Below are positions 1 through 5,001 of a DNA stretch of 7,059 nucleotides, one piece after another; position 1 is the stretch's first letter, and each line of letters starts with the position of its first letter. The stretch spans positions 1 through 7,059 of the forward strand of contig JAATGO010000148.1 of NCBI GenBank assembly GCA_015654605.1, in the 5' to 3' direction. Under the pieces are notes generated by a model. The model was not told the DNA's origin. It was given only the letters and a program-made list of their open reading frames with translations, and ran no database searches. Made by a program: the position numbers and the translations under genes. The DNA is from Betaproteobacteria bacterium (GTDB lineage: Bacteria; Pseudomonadota; Gammaproteobacteria; Burkholderiales; Burkholderiaceae).

Positions 1-512
1 CCAGCAGGGCCTGCAGCTTGAATCTGCACATCCGTTTTTGATAGTCCCGCAGTTTTCAAGCTGCCAAGGAAAGCGTAGTAAGTCGTATCGGTGTAAGACA
101 TCACTGTCACAGTCTTACCCTTCAAATCCTTTAAGGACTTAATACCGTCATTCGGGTTGGCTGCAACCATCGTCACCGAACCAGCGCCCAGTACTGCGAT
201 TGCCTTCACCGGAATCCCGTTCGCCCGTACAATAATCGGCGTATCACCGATAGCACCACCAATCACTGCGTTGCCTGCACCGATTTGCTTGGCTACATCT
301 ACGCCACCCTTGGCAACAATAAAATTCACCTTCAAGTTTTCATCAGCGTAATACCCTTTGTGTTGCGCCAACACCCATGGGGCGAACGCCGGGGAATTTG
401 GTGGCGCGGGTAACAGGTAAGTCACTTCTTCCGGCGCAGCGTTTGCGGCAGCAGGTACGATTGCAGCGCACAACATCAGCATGCTACAAATGGATGTGAA
501 AAATTTCTTCAT
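1..512 (-). CDS. ABC transporter substrate-binding protein, NitT/TauT (NMT1/SsuA-like) family, C-terminus cut by window edge
   Basis: This is the first 170 codons of a periplasmic solute-binding protein; the 3' end lies beyond the left edge. The start ATG (510-512) has a GGGAG ribosome binding site (complement of 523-527), 10 bases upstream. Residues 1-25 form a typical Sec signal peptide: MKK, a hydrophobic core, then AAANA before APEE, with cleavage likely after A25. The mature part starts with the pattern of the NMT1/SsuA/TauA fold: a beta strand (VTYLLPAPP), 'APWVLAQHKGYYADENL' (residues about 44-60), then 'GGVDVAKQIGAGNAVIGGAIGDTPIIV', and 'SLKDLKGKTVTV' at the second-lobe entry. Such proteins bind nitrate, sulfonates, pyrimidine/thiamine precursors or similar small anions and heterocycles; the ligand cannot be told from this fragment. 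It lies 75 bases after the ATPase gene on the same strand with no terminator between, so the two are probably co-transcribed. A permease gene is expected further left. Family confident, substrate unknown. Confidence 0.9.
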   Translation of the reverse strand, partial: MKKFFTSICSMLMLCAAIVPAAANAAPEEVTYLLPAPPNSPAFAPWVLAQHKGYYADENLKVNFIVAKGGVDVAKQIGAGNAVIGGAIGDTPIIVRANGIPVKAIAVLGAGSVTMVAANPNDGIKSLKDLKGKTVTVMSYTDTTYYAFLGSLKTAGLSKTDVQIQAAGPA

Positions 513-587
513 GCTTGCTTCTCTCCCTTCGGTTACAGTCGTTTGCGTGGGTAGTGCGTGAATACTTAAACTCTGAATTGCCGCCGC

Positions 588-1373
588 TTAGTGCAACTCA
601 GCAGTTTCCTTACCAACCTTCAGTAATTCCATCAACCGTCCTTGCAAAGGACCAATTTCCGGCAATTTGCGGCGCTCCAGCGGGTTATCCCGATAGGGCA
701 AATTGACTTCAATTTCTTCGACAATAGTCCCCGGACGTTCACTCATCACCAGCAGGCGATCCGACAATGCAATTGCCTCAACAAGATCATGAGTAATGAA
801 TAATGCTGTTTTCTTTTTTTCGTACAGCATCTTCGCCAAATCTTGCTGCAGAACCATCTTGGTCTGCGCATCCAGCGCTGAGAATGGCTCATCCAGCAGT
901 AGCACCTGTGGATCAACCGCTAGCGTACGAGCAAGCGCAGCACGCTGACGCATGCCGCCCGAAAGTTGGTATGGATAATGCTCTTCATATCCCTTGAGAT
1001 GGCACTTCGCCAATAGTTCATTGGCGACCCGCTTACGTTCTACGGCACCAACTTTATCGATCTCCAAACCCAATGTGACGTTTTCGCGAATATTGCGCCA
1101 CGGCATCAGGAGATCTTTTTGTAACATGAAAGCGACTTTACGCACGGGCTTGGTCACTTTTTCGCCACCGACGAATACTTCACCATCCGTCGGTAAATAG
1201 AGCCCCGCCCCCATGTTTAACAAAGTACTTTTACCGCAACCGGATGGCCCAATGATCGACACCACCTCACCACTGCGTATAAACAAGTTGACATTGGTAA
1301 CGGCCGCACGCGCTTGTGCGGTCTGGCGATCGACAAAGCTCTTGCCGACTTTGCGAAATTCAATTTCGATCAT
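588..1373 (-). CDS. ABC transporter ATP-binding protein, NitT/TauT (SsuB/TauB-like) family
   Basis: This 261-residue cytoplasmic ATPase powers an importer for which the downstream gene supplies the binding protein. All ABC motifs are present and intact: Walker A GPSGCGKST (42-50), Q-loop glutamine Q85 in MLQKD, signature LSGGMRQR (137-144), Walker B LLLDEP (158-163), D-loop SALD (165-168) and switch histidine H195 in ITHD. 'MLQKDLLMPWRNIRENV' is characteristic of the SsuB/TauB/NrtD branch. The length matches the family. The start at 1371-1373 has AGAGG (complement of 1378-1382) 4 bases upstream. It is the first gene of the operon, followed by the substrate-binding protein. The C-terminal 40 residues ('NLPYRDNPLERRKLPEIGPL') fit the family's short tail; there is no extra regulatory domain. 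The transported compound cannot be inferred, because sulfonate, nitrate, pyrimidine and thiamine-precursor systems share this ATPase. Confidence 0.93.
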   Translation of the reverse strand: MIEIEFRKVGKSFVDRQTAQARAAVTNVNLFIRSGEVVSIIGPSGCGKSTLLNMGAGLYLPTDGEVFVGGEKVTKPVRKVAFMLQKDLLMPWRNIRENVTLGLEIDKVGAVERKRVANELLAKCHLKGYEEHYPYQLSGGMRQRAALARTLAVDPQVLLLDEPFSALDAQTKMVLQQDLAKMLYEKKKTALFITHDLVEAIALSDRLLVMSERPGTIVEEIEVNLPYRDNPLERRKLPEIGPLQGRLMELLKVGKETAELH

Positions 1374-1420
1374 GCTGCCTCTAGCTAGTTAAGATAGGTA
1401 TCTTTGCATCGGAAATTGCC

Positions 1421-1457
1421 GACGCAGATTACGATCAAAAACACCTAATCTGCCGTC
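1421..1457 (-). repeat. Inverted repeat in the ABC operon leader or promoter
   Basis: GACGCAGATTA (1421-1431) is mirrored by TAATCTGCCGTC (1446-1457). The arms match over 11 bases apart from one extra C, with a 14-base spacer. It lies about 50-85 bases upstream of the ATPase start. It could be a hairpin in the mRNA leader if transcription starts upstream of it, or a long spaced operator. It has no U-run after it on the minus strand in a terminator position. Confidence 0.45.
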
Positions 1458-1471
1458 TCAATTACCTTAAT

Positions 1472-1510
1472 TTGTTTCATATATAAACCAATGGTTCATA
1501 TAAAAACCAT
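1472..1510. promoter_or_regulatory. Interlaced palindrome array, candidate repressor operator for the ABC operon
   Basis: Four half-sites alternate in orientation: TTGTTT (1472-1477), AACCA (1486-1490), TGGTT (1492-1496) and AACCA (1505-1509), each next to an AT-rich core of the CATATA type. They form three overlapping dyads. The central one (1480-1502, centre A1491) pairs 10 of 11 positions per arm. The flanking 20-base dyads (1472-1491 and 1491-1510) pair 8 of 10 each. The dyad centres are about 9.5 bases apart, close to one helical turn, and the same-strand period is 19 bases. It is about 100-140 bases upstream of the ATPase start, where an operator or upstream promoter would lie. The ACCA-n-TGGT core resembles operators of TetR-type regulators, but no regulator gene is in view, so the protein is unknown. 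Confidence 0.5.
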
Positions 1511-1847
1511 AATCGAAGATTAGCAAAGTTCATACCATGTGTAAACAGCTGAATTTTTCCTATATTTTGCTGATTGCCTCACCAAATCAACGCGAAATGC
1601 TCTGCAGTGGTGCGCCACATATCCTGTGATGCACTATGGTAGAAGCACCTGCATCATTCGACTTATCGATCTACTTATGAGAACAGCAAGGAAAAATACC
1701 TTTTCTCGCAGAATTGCATCAGCACCGCGATCATTGATTTCTCAAAATGTGAATGATGCAACGTGGTGAAGTACAGGGAAAAGGAGGGGAGACTTCTCAC
1801 ATCGCTTAGCGTTTCTACGCGCTAGCCCTATCTGTGGAAAGACTAGC

Positions 1848-1864
1848 TGAGCTCAACGAGCTCA
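1848..1864. other. Short hairpin downstream of tRNA-Arg, possible weak terminator
   Basis: TGAGCTC (1848-1854) and GAGCTCA (1858-1864) pair perfectly around a 3-base loop; two more GC pairs are possible across a one-base bulge. It lies about 55 bases after the 3' end of the minus-strand tRNA. There is no proper U-run on the minus strand after the stem, so it may help 3'-end formation or processing, but it is not a classical intrinsic terminator. Confidence 0.3.
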
Positions 1865-1919
1865 AGCCTTTAATATGTGTGTTATCCGCAAAGAAGGATG
1901 ATGGATACAAAAAGAATTT

Positions 1920-1995
1920 TGGTGCGGCTGGCTGGAATCGAACCAGCGACCCTTGGCTTCGGAGGCCAATACTCTATCCACTGAGCTACAGCCGC
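1920..1995 (-). tRNA. trnR: tRNA-Arg (anticodon CCG), with encoded 3' CCA
   Basis: Read on the minus strand, the 76 bases fold into a full cloverleaf. The acceptor stem GCGGCTG pairs with CAGCCGC. Then come TA, the D-stem GCTC with GAGT (one G-U pair), and the anticodon stem TTGGC with GCCAA around loop CTCCGAA. The variable loop is GGGTC and the T-stem GCTGG pairs with CCAGC around TTCGAAT. The discriminator is A73 (complement of 1923) and CCA is encoded (complement of 1920-1922). The anticodon CCG decodes the arginine codon CGG. It stands alone, with non-coding DNA on both sides. I see no duplicated copy of its 3' end that would mark an integrated element. Confidence 0.97.
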
Positions 1996-2202
1996 ATGAG
2001 AGGGAATACAAAAGAGGCATGAAGGATACCGTTTTTCTTGCATTCCGTCCATGCCTGATGGCTATTTCAGGTGCAAATGCAGCGTCGCCAACCCTATAAA
2101 CCCATGATAATTCAAGAGAACACGTTACAATCTCACAAATATGCCGTCATCTGCCTTGTCAACACGCATCTACCATTAACTGCAATGTAGTTGAGGGGCA
2201 CG

Positions 2203-2256
2203 ATGAAAAATCGATATCATCTCAAAAAAACGTTCTTAATACCCAAGACATCATGA
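2203..2256 (+). CDS. 17-codon upstream mini-ORF, coupled to the cytochrome start
   Basis: ATG at 2203-2205 is preceded by GAGGGG (2193-2198), 4 bases away, the best ribosome binding site near the cytochrome gene. The frame encodes MKNRYHLKKTFLIPKTS, a basic peptide, and its TGA stop (2254-2256) overlaps the cytochrome ATG (2253-2255) as ATGA. The cytochrome itself has no Shine-Dalgarno (it is preceded by CCCAAGACATC). What is seen is the arrangement; that ribosomes ending the mini-ORF re-initiate on the cytochrome is inferred. The peptide resembles no family I know, so it may act purely as a translational leader. It could also be fortuitous if the cytochrome mRNA starts downstream of 2200 or is leaderless. 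Confidence 0.4.
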   Translation: MKNRYHLKKTFLIPKTS

Positions 2257-2786
2257 GCAACATAGAAAATGGAAACCAATCTCCCTCACATAAGCCCGCC
2301 CCCCAAAAAGCATCGCTACTGATTATCGCCATCTTGGCAGGAATCCTGATTGCCATCATTGGCATGATGATACTTGTGTTTGTTACCCGTACTTCAAATA
2401 ATGCCGCGCCCGATAGTCAAAGTGCTGCCGCAATTGCAGAGCGCATACGTCCTGTCGCTGACAATGGCTACACATTTCATGATGCAAACCCACCAAAACA
2501 ATTACTCAGCGGCAAAGCAATATACAGTGCCACTTGTTTTACGTGCCATGACAGCGGTATTGCGGGAGCTCCTAAACTGGGAGATACCTCTGCTTGGGCC
2601 ACTCGTATCAGCCAAGGCTACGAAACACTAGTAACACATGCGACTCAAGGGTTCAACGCCATGCCTGCAAAAGGAGGTCGCGCTGATTTAAGCAATGAAG
2701 AAATTGCACGTGCTGTTGCCTATATGGCGAATGCTGCAGGTGCTACATTCACTCCTCCTGAGCAGCCTGTATCAACATCACCGTAA
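2253..2786 (+). CDS. Membrane-anchored c-type cytochrome, cytochrome c5 family
   Basis: A 177-residue monohaem cytochrome, probably facing the periplasm and shuttling electrons in the respiratory chain. After a polar N-terminus (1-20), residues 21-44 form an uncleaved transmembrane anchor. A linker rich in Ala, Ser and Asn follows, then the class I cytochrome c domain (about 82-165). The haem site is CFTCH (C95, C98, H99) and the likely distal ligand is M137 in 'FNAMPAKGGRADLS', the arrangement typical of cytochrome c5. 'DLSNEEIARAVAYM' is the C-terminal helix. A short Pro/Ser tail ends the protein. ATG 2253 is the natural start: it gives the N-in topology, and no in-frame start lies just upstream. 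It is the only plus-strand protein gene supported here, apparently monocistronic, and ends before the bidirectional terminator at 2833-2864. I saw no strong promoter; TTGTCA (2156-2161) with TGCAAT (2181-2186) is a poor candidate with a 19-base spacer. Confidence 0.93.
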   Translation: MSNIENGNQSPSHKPAPQKASLLIIAILAGILIAIIGMMILVFVTRTSNNAAPDSQSAAAIAERIRPVADNGYTFHDANPPKQLLSGKAIYSATCFTCHDSGIAGAPKLGDTSAWATRISQGYETLVTHATQGFNAMPAKGGRADLSNEEIARAVAYMANAAGATFTPPEQPVSTSP

Positions 2787-2832
2787 TCCAACACCAACTC
2801 CGCCTTAAGTGGATAAATCCCATATAGACGTA

Positions 2833-2864
2833 AAAAATGCCTCACTTTTTCTAGAGGCATTTTT
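2833..2864. terminator. Bidirectional intrinsic terminator between cytochrome and OmpA genes
   Basis: AAAAATGCCTC (2833-2843) and GAGGCATTTTT (2854-2864) form a perfect 11-base inverted repeat with a 10-base loop. The GC-containing inner stem is flanked by an A-run on one side and a T-run on the other, so it works in both directions. It lies 46 bases after the plus-strand cytochrome stop and 49 bases after the minus-strand OmpA stop, as expected for a shared terminator of convergent genes. Confidence 0.88.
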
Positions 2865-2913
2865 GCGTGTTTGATTAAACACCAGATACATAACGACTAT
2901 TTCATCGTCTCGT

Positions 2914-3633
2914 TTACCGGTACTGTTGCTGTGGATATTGCTGAGGGTATGGCTGCTGTTGCTGTGGATATGGCTGTTGCGCTTGTGGCTGCTGCGGTTC
3001 TGCCACATAAATATCAACCCGCCGGTTTCTGGCTCGATTGGCTGCTGTTGTATTGTCTACCAAAGGTTCACGTGATCCACGTCCTTCGGTGTGAAACCGG
3101 CTCATACTTACACCACGCTCACTAAGATATTTAGCAGCGCTATCAGCACGTTCCAAGGACAAAGGATTGTTGATTGCGTCATTACCAGTGTTGTCAGTGT
3201 GTCCTATGATAGTAATCACTGTCGCTGGATTTTCTTGCAAAGTCGCTGCGAATTTATCCAATATTGGTCGGAAATCAGGTTTGATATTCGCCTTATTGGT
3301 ATCGAATGAAATATCCGAAGGAATTCCTAGCTTGAGCTGATTATCTGCAGTCTGGCTGACTTCCACTCCCGTACCTGCAGTAGCTTGCTCCATGGCACGC
3401 CGTTGATTTTCCATTTTAGTGGACCAGACATTACCCAATACGGCCCCTAACGCACCGCCTATAGCAGCACCGCCAACAGCACGGCCGCCTCCGCCTCCGC
3501 CCGTAGCTGCTCCTAAAATACCACCAAGCGCGGCACCAATGCCAGCGCCAGTAGCCGTCCCACTTTGCGTCGGGGACATATTGGCACATGCGGTTAACGA
3601 CAATGCCACCGCACTTATTATTAATTTGCGCAT
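2914..3633 (-). CDS. OmpA-family lipoprotein with glycine-zipper and peptidoglycan-binding domain
   Basis: A 239-residue outer-membrane lipoprotein expected to hold the outer membrane to the cell wall. The lipobox is LTAC with the lipidated cysteine C16. Residues 28-68 are a glycine zipper (repeated GxxxG, with a run of six Gly at 45-50) that could insert in or cross a membrane. The OmpA C-terminal domain spans about 104-212, with 'GHTDNTG' (144-150), 'NNPLSLERADSAAKYL' and 'ARNRRVDIYV'. D147 and R162 are spaced like the Asp and Arg that hold diaminopimelate in E. coli OmpA. The last 27 residues are a Gln/Pro/Tyr tail of QPYPQQ-type repeats. The layout resembles YiaD-like proteins. The start at 3631-3633 gives the lipoprotein signal but has only a weak GGA upstream. 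It has its own promoter (3662-3689), lies 125 bases after the yqjK-like gene, and ends at the shared terminator. Confidence 0.92.
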   Translation of the reverse strand: MRKLIISAVALSLTACANMSPTQSGTATGAGIGAALGGILGAATGGGGGGRAVGGAAIGGALGAVLGNVWSTKMENQRRAMEQATAGTGVEVSQTADNQLKLGIPSDISFDTNKANIKPDFRPILDKFAATLQENPATVITIIGHTDNTGNDAINNPLSLERADSAAKYLSERGVSMSRFHTEGRGSREPLVDNTTAANRARNRRVDIYVAEPQQPQAQQPYPQQQQPYPQQYPQQQYR

Positions 3634-3661
3634 ATATAGATATCCATTTTGCGAGTTGAAA

Positions 3662-3689
3662 ATTATTGCCTTATAGTATTTTTTATCAA
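3662..3689 (-). promoter_or_regulatory. Sigma70-like promoter for the OmpA lipoprotein gene
   Basis: On the minus strand, -35 TTGATA (complement of 3684-3689; 5 of 6 to consensus) and -10 AATAAT (complement of 3662-3667; 5 of 6) are 16 bases apart. The -10 ends about 28 bases before the start codon, giving a short leader. A well-placed housekeeping promoter suits an abundant lipoprotein. It implies transcription independent of the upstream yqjD-like operon. Confidence 0.6.
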
Positions 3690-3709
3690 CCTTGCTGACC
3701 TAGCTCAGA

Positions 3710-3732
3710 CAACATTCATCATGAATTTGTTG
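3710..3732. repeat. Inverted repeat just upstream of the OmpA promoter
   Basis: CAAC-ATTCA and TGAAT-TT-GTTG pair as a 9-base stem with a 3-base loop (TCA) and a 2-base bulge. It sits between the yqjK-like stop (3758) and the OmpA -35 (3684-3689). No U-run follows on the minus strand, so it is a poor terminator. It could be a weak attenuator after the yqjK-like gene, a transcription factor site, or chance. Confidence 0.3.
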
Positions 3733-3757
3733 CCACTATTTTGCACAAAAACCAAAC

Positions 3758-4162
3758 TCATTCTTTATCCGATACCAGTAAAATAGGCTTTTTTTCAGCA
3801 ACTGGGCGCTTCTTGTTATCTGAAAAATATAGGACAAGCCCGACCACACCACTCACTACTCCCGTATAAAGTAGAGGCTTCCGTAAATATCGTTTAGTCA
3901 ATATCGTAAAAGCACCAATCAATAACGGAGACAATGACTCCAAGTTGTAACGACGATTGCCGGAAAACAAATTGGAGACTGTAGAATAAGCCCCGCCAAC
4001 AACACGCTCAAACACCCCCTTCGCCAAATTTCCCGGCGTCAGGTTGGTATGCACGATCGCCCGCGACTCAATAATGCCAATGCGATAAAGAGCACCTTCA
4101 GCAAGCAGTTTGCGTTTTCGCTCCTCCCGCGACAGAGGAATATCATTCTCTGGCATAGTCAT
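3758..4162 (-). CDS. YqjK-like small membrane protein (hypothetical)
   Basis: 134 residues, function unknown. The N-terminus 'REERKRKLLAEGALYRIGIIESRA' (12-35) is a basic amphipathic helix reminiscent of the start of E. coli YqjK. The middle is polar with 'NLTPGNLAKGVFERVVGGAYS' (40-60). Two hydrophobic stretches follow (about 77-88 and 97-113), the second long enough to cross a membrane, and a charged tail ends the protein. At 134 residues it is longer than enterobacterial YqjK (about 99). Its place directly after yqjD- and yqjE-like genes, 15 bases from the latter, is the main reason for the name; sequence likeness is limited to the N-terminal helix. The start is at 4160-4162, with AGGA about 10 bases upstream; a second ATG two codons later is possible. 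The GTG-rich shadow frame on the plus strand is discarded. Confidence 0.75.
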   Translation of the reverse strand: MTMPENDIPLSREERKRKLLAEGALYRIGIIESRAIVHTNLTPGNLAKGVFERVVGGAYSTVSNLFSGNRRYNLESLSPLLIGAFTILTKRYLRKPLLYTGVVSGVVGLVLYFSDNKKRPVAEKKPILLVSDKE

Positions 4163-4177
4163 TGATATATTTTCCTA

Positions 4178-4576
4178 TCACAGTAAAGCATCACGATCTT
4201 TGCGTAACTCAGCCATGGTTGCGGGCAACGAAAATACACCACGCTGCAGTATTGCCCTGACATACAACCCTAGCCCTGCAGTCAGAATGGTAAATAACAC
4301 TGCAAATAACAGTAGAATTTTCCACCCCCAAGCCTCCCAGGCCAAAAATATAAGTAACACAGACCAAAACGCAACCGCAAACCACAAAGCCGTGATGCCC
4401 AATGCAAACAATAGCAAGACACGCATCAGATTACCGCTAATTCCAGATAGTTCGAGAGATGCTAGTTCAATCCGACTAAGCACTAGACCGAGCAAATTTC
4501 TGGCAATCCCTAGCAAACCAGCAAGCATACCGGGATTATCAGACTGAAATTGAGGCTGCTTCGGTTCCATGGTCAT
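4178..4576 (-). CDS. yqjE: YqjE-like membrane protein, holin superfamily III (phage_holin_3_6 / Actinobacterial Holin-X domain)
   Basis: 132 residues, probably an inner-membrane protein with two long hydrophobic hairpin helices (about 50-79 and 85-108). A preceding amphipathic segment 'LLGIARNLLGLVLSRIELASLELS' (21-44) is a family hallmark. The C-terminus 'FSLPATMAELRKDRDAL' (115-131) is the conserved cytoplasmic end of this family. Despite the domain name it is a housekeeping companion of YqjD/ElaB proteins rather than evidence of a prophage; there are no phage genes nearby. It lies 8 bases after the yqjD-like stop and 15 before the yqjK-like start, so the three are probably one transcript. 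Both ATG at 4574-4576 and the ATG two codons later (4568-4570) are possible; neither has a strong ribosome binding site, so coupling to yqjD translation is likely. The molecular role is unknown. Confidence 0.88.
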   Translation of the reverse strand: MTMEPKQPQFQSDNPGMLAGLLGIARNLLGLVLSRIELASLELSGISGNLMRVLLLFALGITALWFAVAFWSVLLIFLAWEAWGWKILLLFAVLFTILTAGLGLYVRAILQRGVFSLPATMAELRKDRDALL

Positions 4577-4584
4577 CGCCGCGC

Positions 4585-4893
4585 TTATTTACTACGACCA
4601 ATAACCAGACCTACCAATAAGCCGACACCGGCAGAAATAGCAACTGCACGCCATGGGTTTTCATGTACATAATCGTCTGTACGTGCAGCAACAATCTTGC
4701 CCTTTTCTATCGCAGCAGCCTGCGCTTCTTGCGCTGCCTCCACTGCTGTTTCCAACAATGTCAGTCCCTTGTTACGTAACTCCTCAGCCTTATCTCCTGT
4801 TGCGGTAGCAGCTTCTTTAAATAATTCTTGTGCATCTTTTACTAGGGTTTTCATATCATTTCTCACAGTTTTGAGGGTTGATTTGGTTGGCAT
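4585..4893 (-). CDS. yqjD: ElaB/YqjD-family (DUF883) tail-anchored ribosome-associated protein
   Basis: 102 residues, the usual size for the family (about 101). Residues 5-75 are a long charged helix ('KTLVKDAQELFKEAA', 'GDKAEELRNKGLTLLETAVEAAQEAQ') likely to form a coiled coil. Then comes the signature 'DDYVHENPWRAVAISAGVGLLVGLVIGRSK': the ENPW turn and a single C-terminal membrane anchor with glycines every four residues. In E. coli, YqjD and ElaB bind stationary-phase ribosomes and tether them to the inner membrane; that role is taken from the family. I chose ATG 4891-4893 because AGAGGT (complement of 4899-4904) stands 5 bases upstream and the length fits. A longer frame opening with TTG at 4944 would start inside the -35 TTGACA and adds 17 residues unlike the family. 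First gene of the yqjD-yqjE-yqjK-like set. Confidence 0.92.
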   Translation of the reverse strand: MPTKSTLKTVRNDMKTLVKDAQELFKEAATATGDKAEELRNKGLTLLETAVEAAQEAQAAAIEKGKIVAARTDDYVHENPWRAVAISAGVGLLVGLVIGRSK

Positions 4894-4914
4894 AAGGTAC
4901 CTCTGGTTAATAAA

Positions 4915-4944
4915 ACTATTCACTAAAAAATCATTTCCTGTCAA
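4915..4944 (-). promoter_or_regulatory. Candidate proximal promoter of the yqjD-like operon
   Basis: A perfect -35 TTGACA (complement of 4939-4944) is followed after 18 bases by AATAGT (complement of 4915-4920; 4 of 6 to consensus). Transcription would begin near 4908, leaving a leader of about 15 bases with the AGAGGT ribosome binding site near its 5' end. The short leader is plausible but tight. Confidence 0.45.
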
Positions 4945-4967
4945 ATTAAGGAAATAGCTACAAATCG

Positions 4968-4996
4968 ATAATATATATCACTCTACAAAGAGACAA
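4968..4996 (-). promoter_or_regulatory. Candidate distal promoter of the yqjD-like operon
   Basis: -35 TTGTCT (complement of 4991-4996; 4 of 6) and -10 TATTAT (complement of 4968-4973; 5 of 6) are exactly 17 bases apart. They start just after the stop of the C26 hydrolase gene. The leader would be about 65 bases. With the proximal candidate, this suggests the operon can be expressed separately from the hydrolase gene, possibly under different conditions. Confidence 0.4.
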
Positions 4997-5001
4997 TAAT
5001 G

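Larger units (their letters stand above)
1374..1919. other. Gene-free region between the ABC operon and tRNA-Arg
   Basis: There is no open frame with coding character on either strand in these 546 bases. The left third is the likely promoter/operator zone of the ABC operon. It contains an inverted repeat (1421-1431 with 1446-1457) and an interlaced palindrome array (1472-1510), listed separately. The middle part (about 1520-1800) shows nothing I can name. A strong Shine-Dalgarno-like AAGGAGGGGAG occurs at 1781-1791 on the plus strand, but no ATG, GTG or TTG follows within a usable distance. The right part has a short hairpin (1848-1864) downstream of the tRNA. No TPP or other riboswitch signature was recognised ahead of the transporter. 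Confidence 0.6.

Noticed and set aside
1374..1510. Possible TPP riboswitch ahead of a thiamine-precursor-type transporter
   Set aside because: The conserved CTGAGA and ACCTGA-type elements are absent on the minus strand; nothing supports a riboswitch.
1650..1760. Inverted 10-mers TGCATCATTC (1650-1659) and GAATGATGCA (1751-1760)
   Set aside because: A 10-base inverted match within 100 bases is expected about once by chance in a window of this size, and nothing else supports it.
1781..1791. Very strong Shine-Dalgarno-like AAGGAGGGGAG on the plus strand
   Set aside because: No ATG, GTG or TTG follows within about 15 bases and no open frame begins there, so it does not mark a gene.
1834..2022. 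62-codon plus-strand frame
   Set aside because: It runs antisense through the tRNA-Arg gene; the apparent peptide is tRNA sequence read as protein.
2805..3017. Minus-strand 70-codon frame overlapping the OmpA tail, and the plus-strand frames across 2871-3309
   Set aside because: They are shadows of the repetitive Gln/Pro coding sequence and of the OmpA gene in other frames.
4178..4576. Prophage holin
   Set aside because: The holin-superfamily domain name applies to YqjE-like housekeeping proteins; the yqjD neighbour and lack of endolysin or phage genes argue against a prophage.
4893..4944. Longer version of the yqjD-like protein starting at TTG 4944
   Set aside because: The TTG is part of the -35 TTGACA, the extra 17 residues do not fit the family, and a good ribosome binding site precedes ATG 4893.
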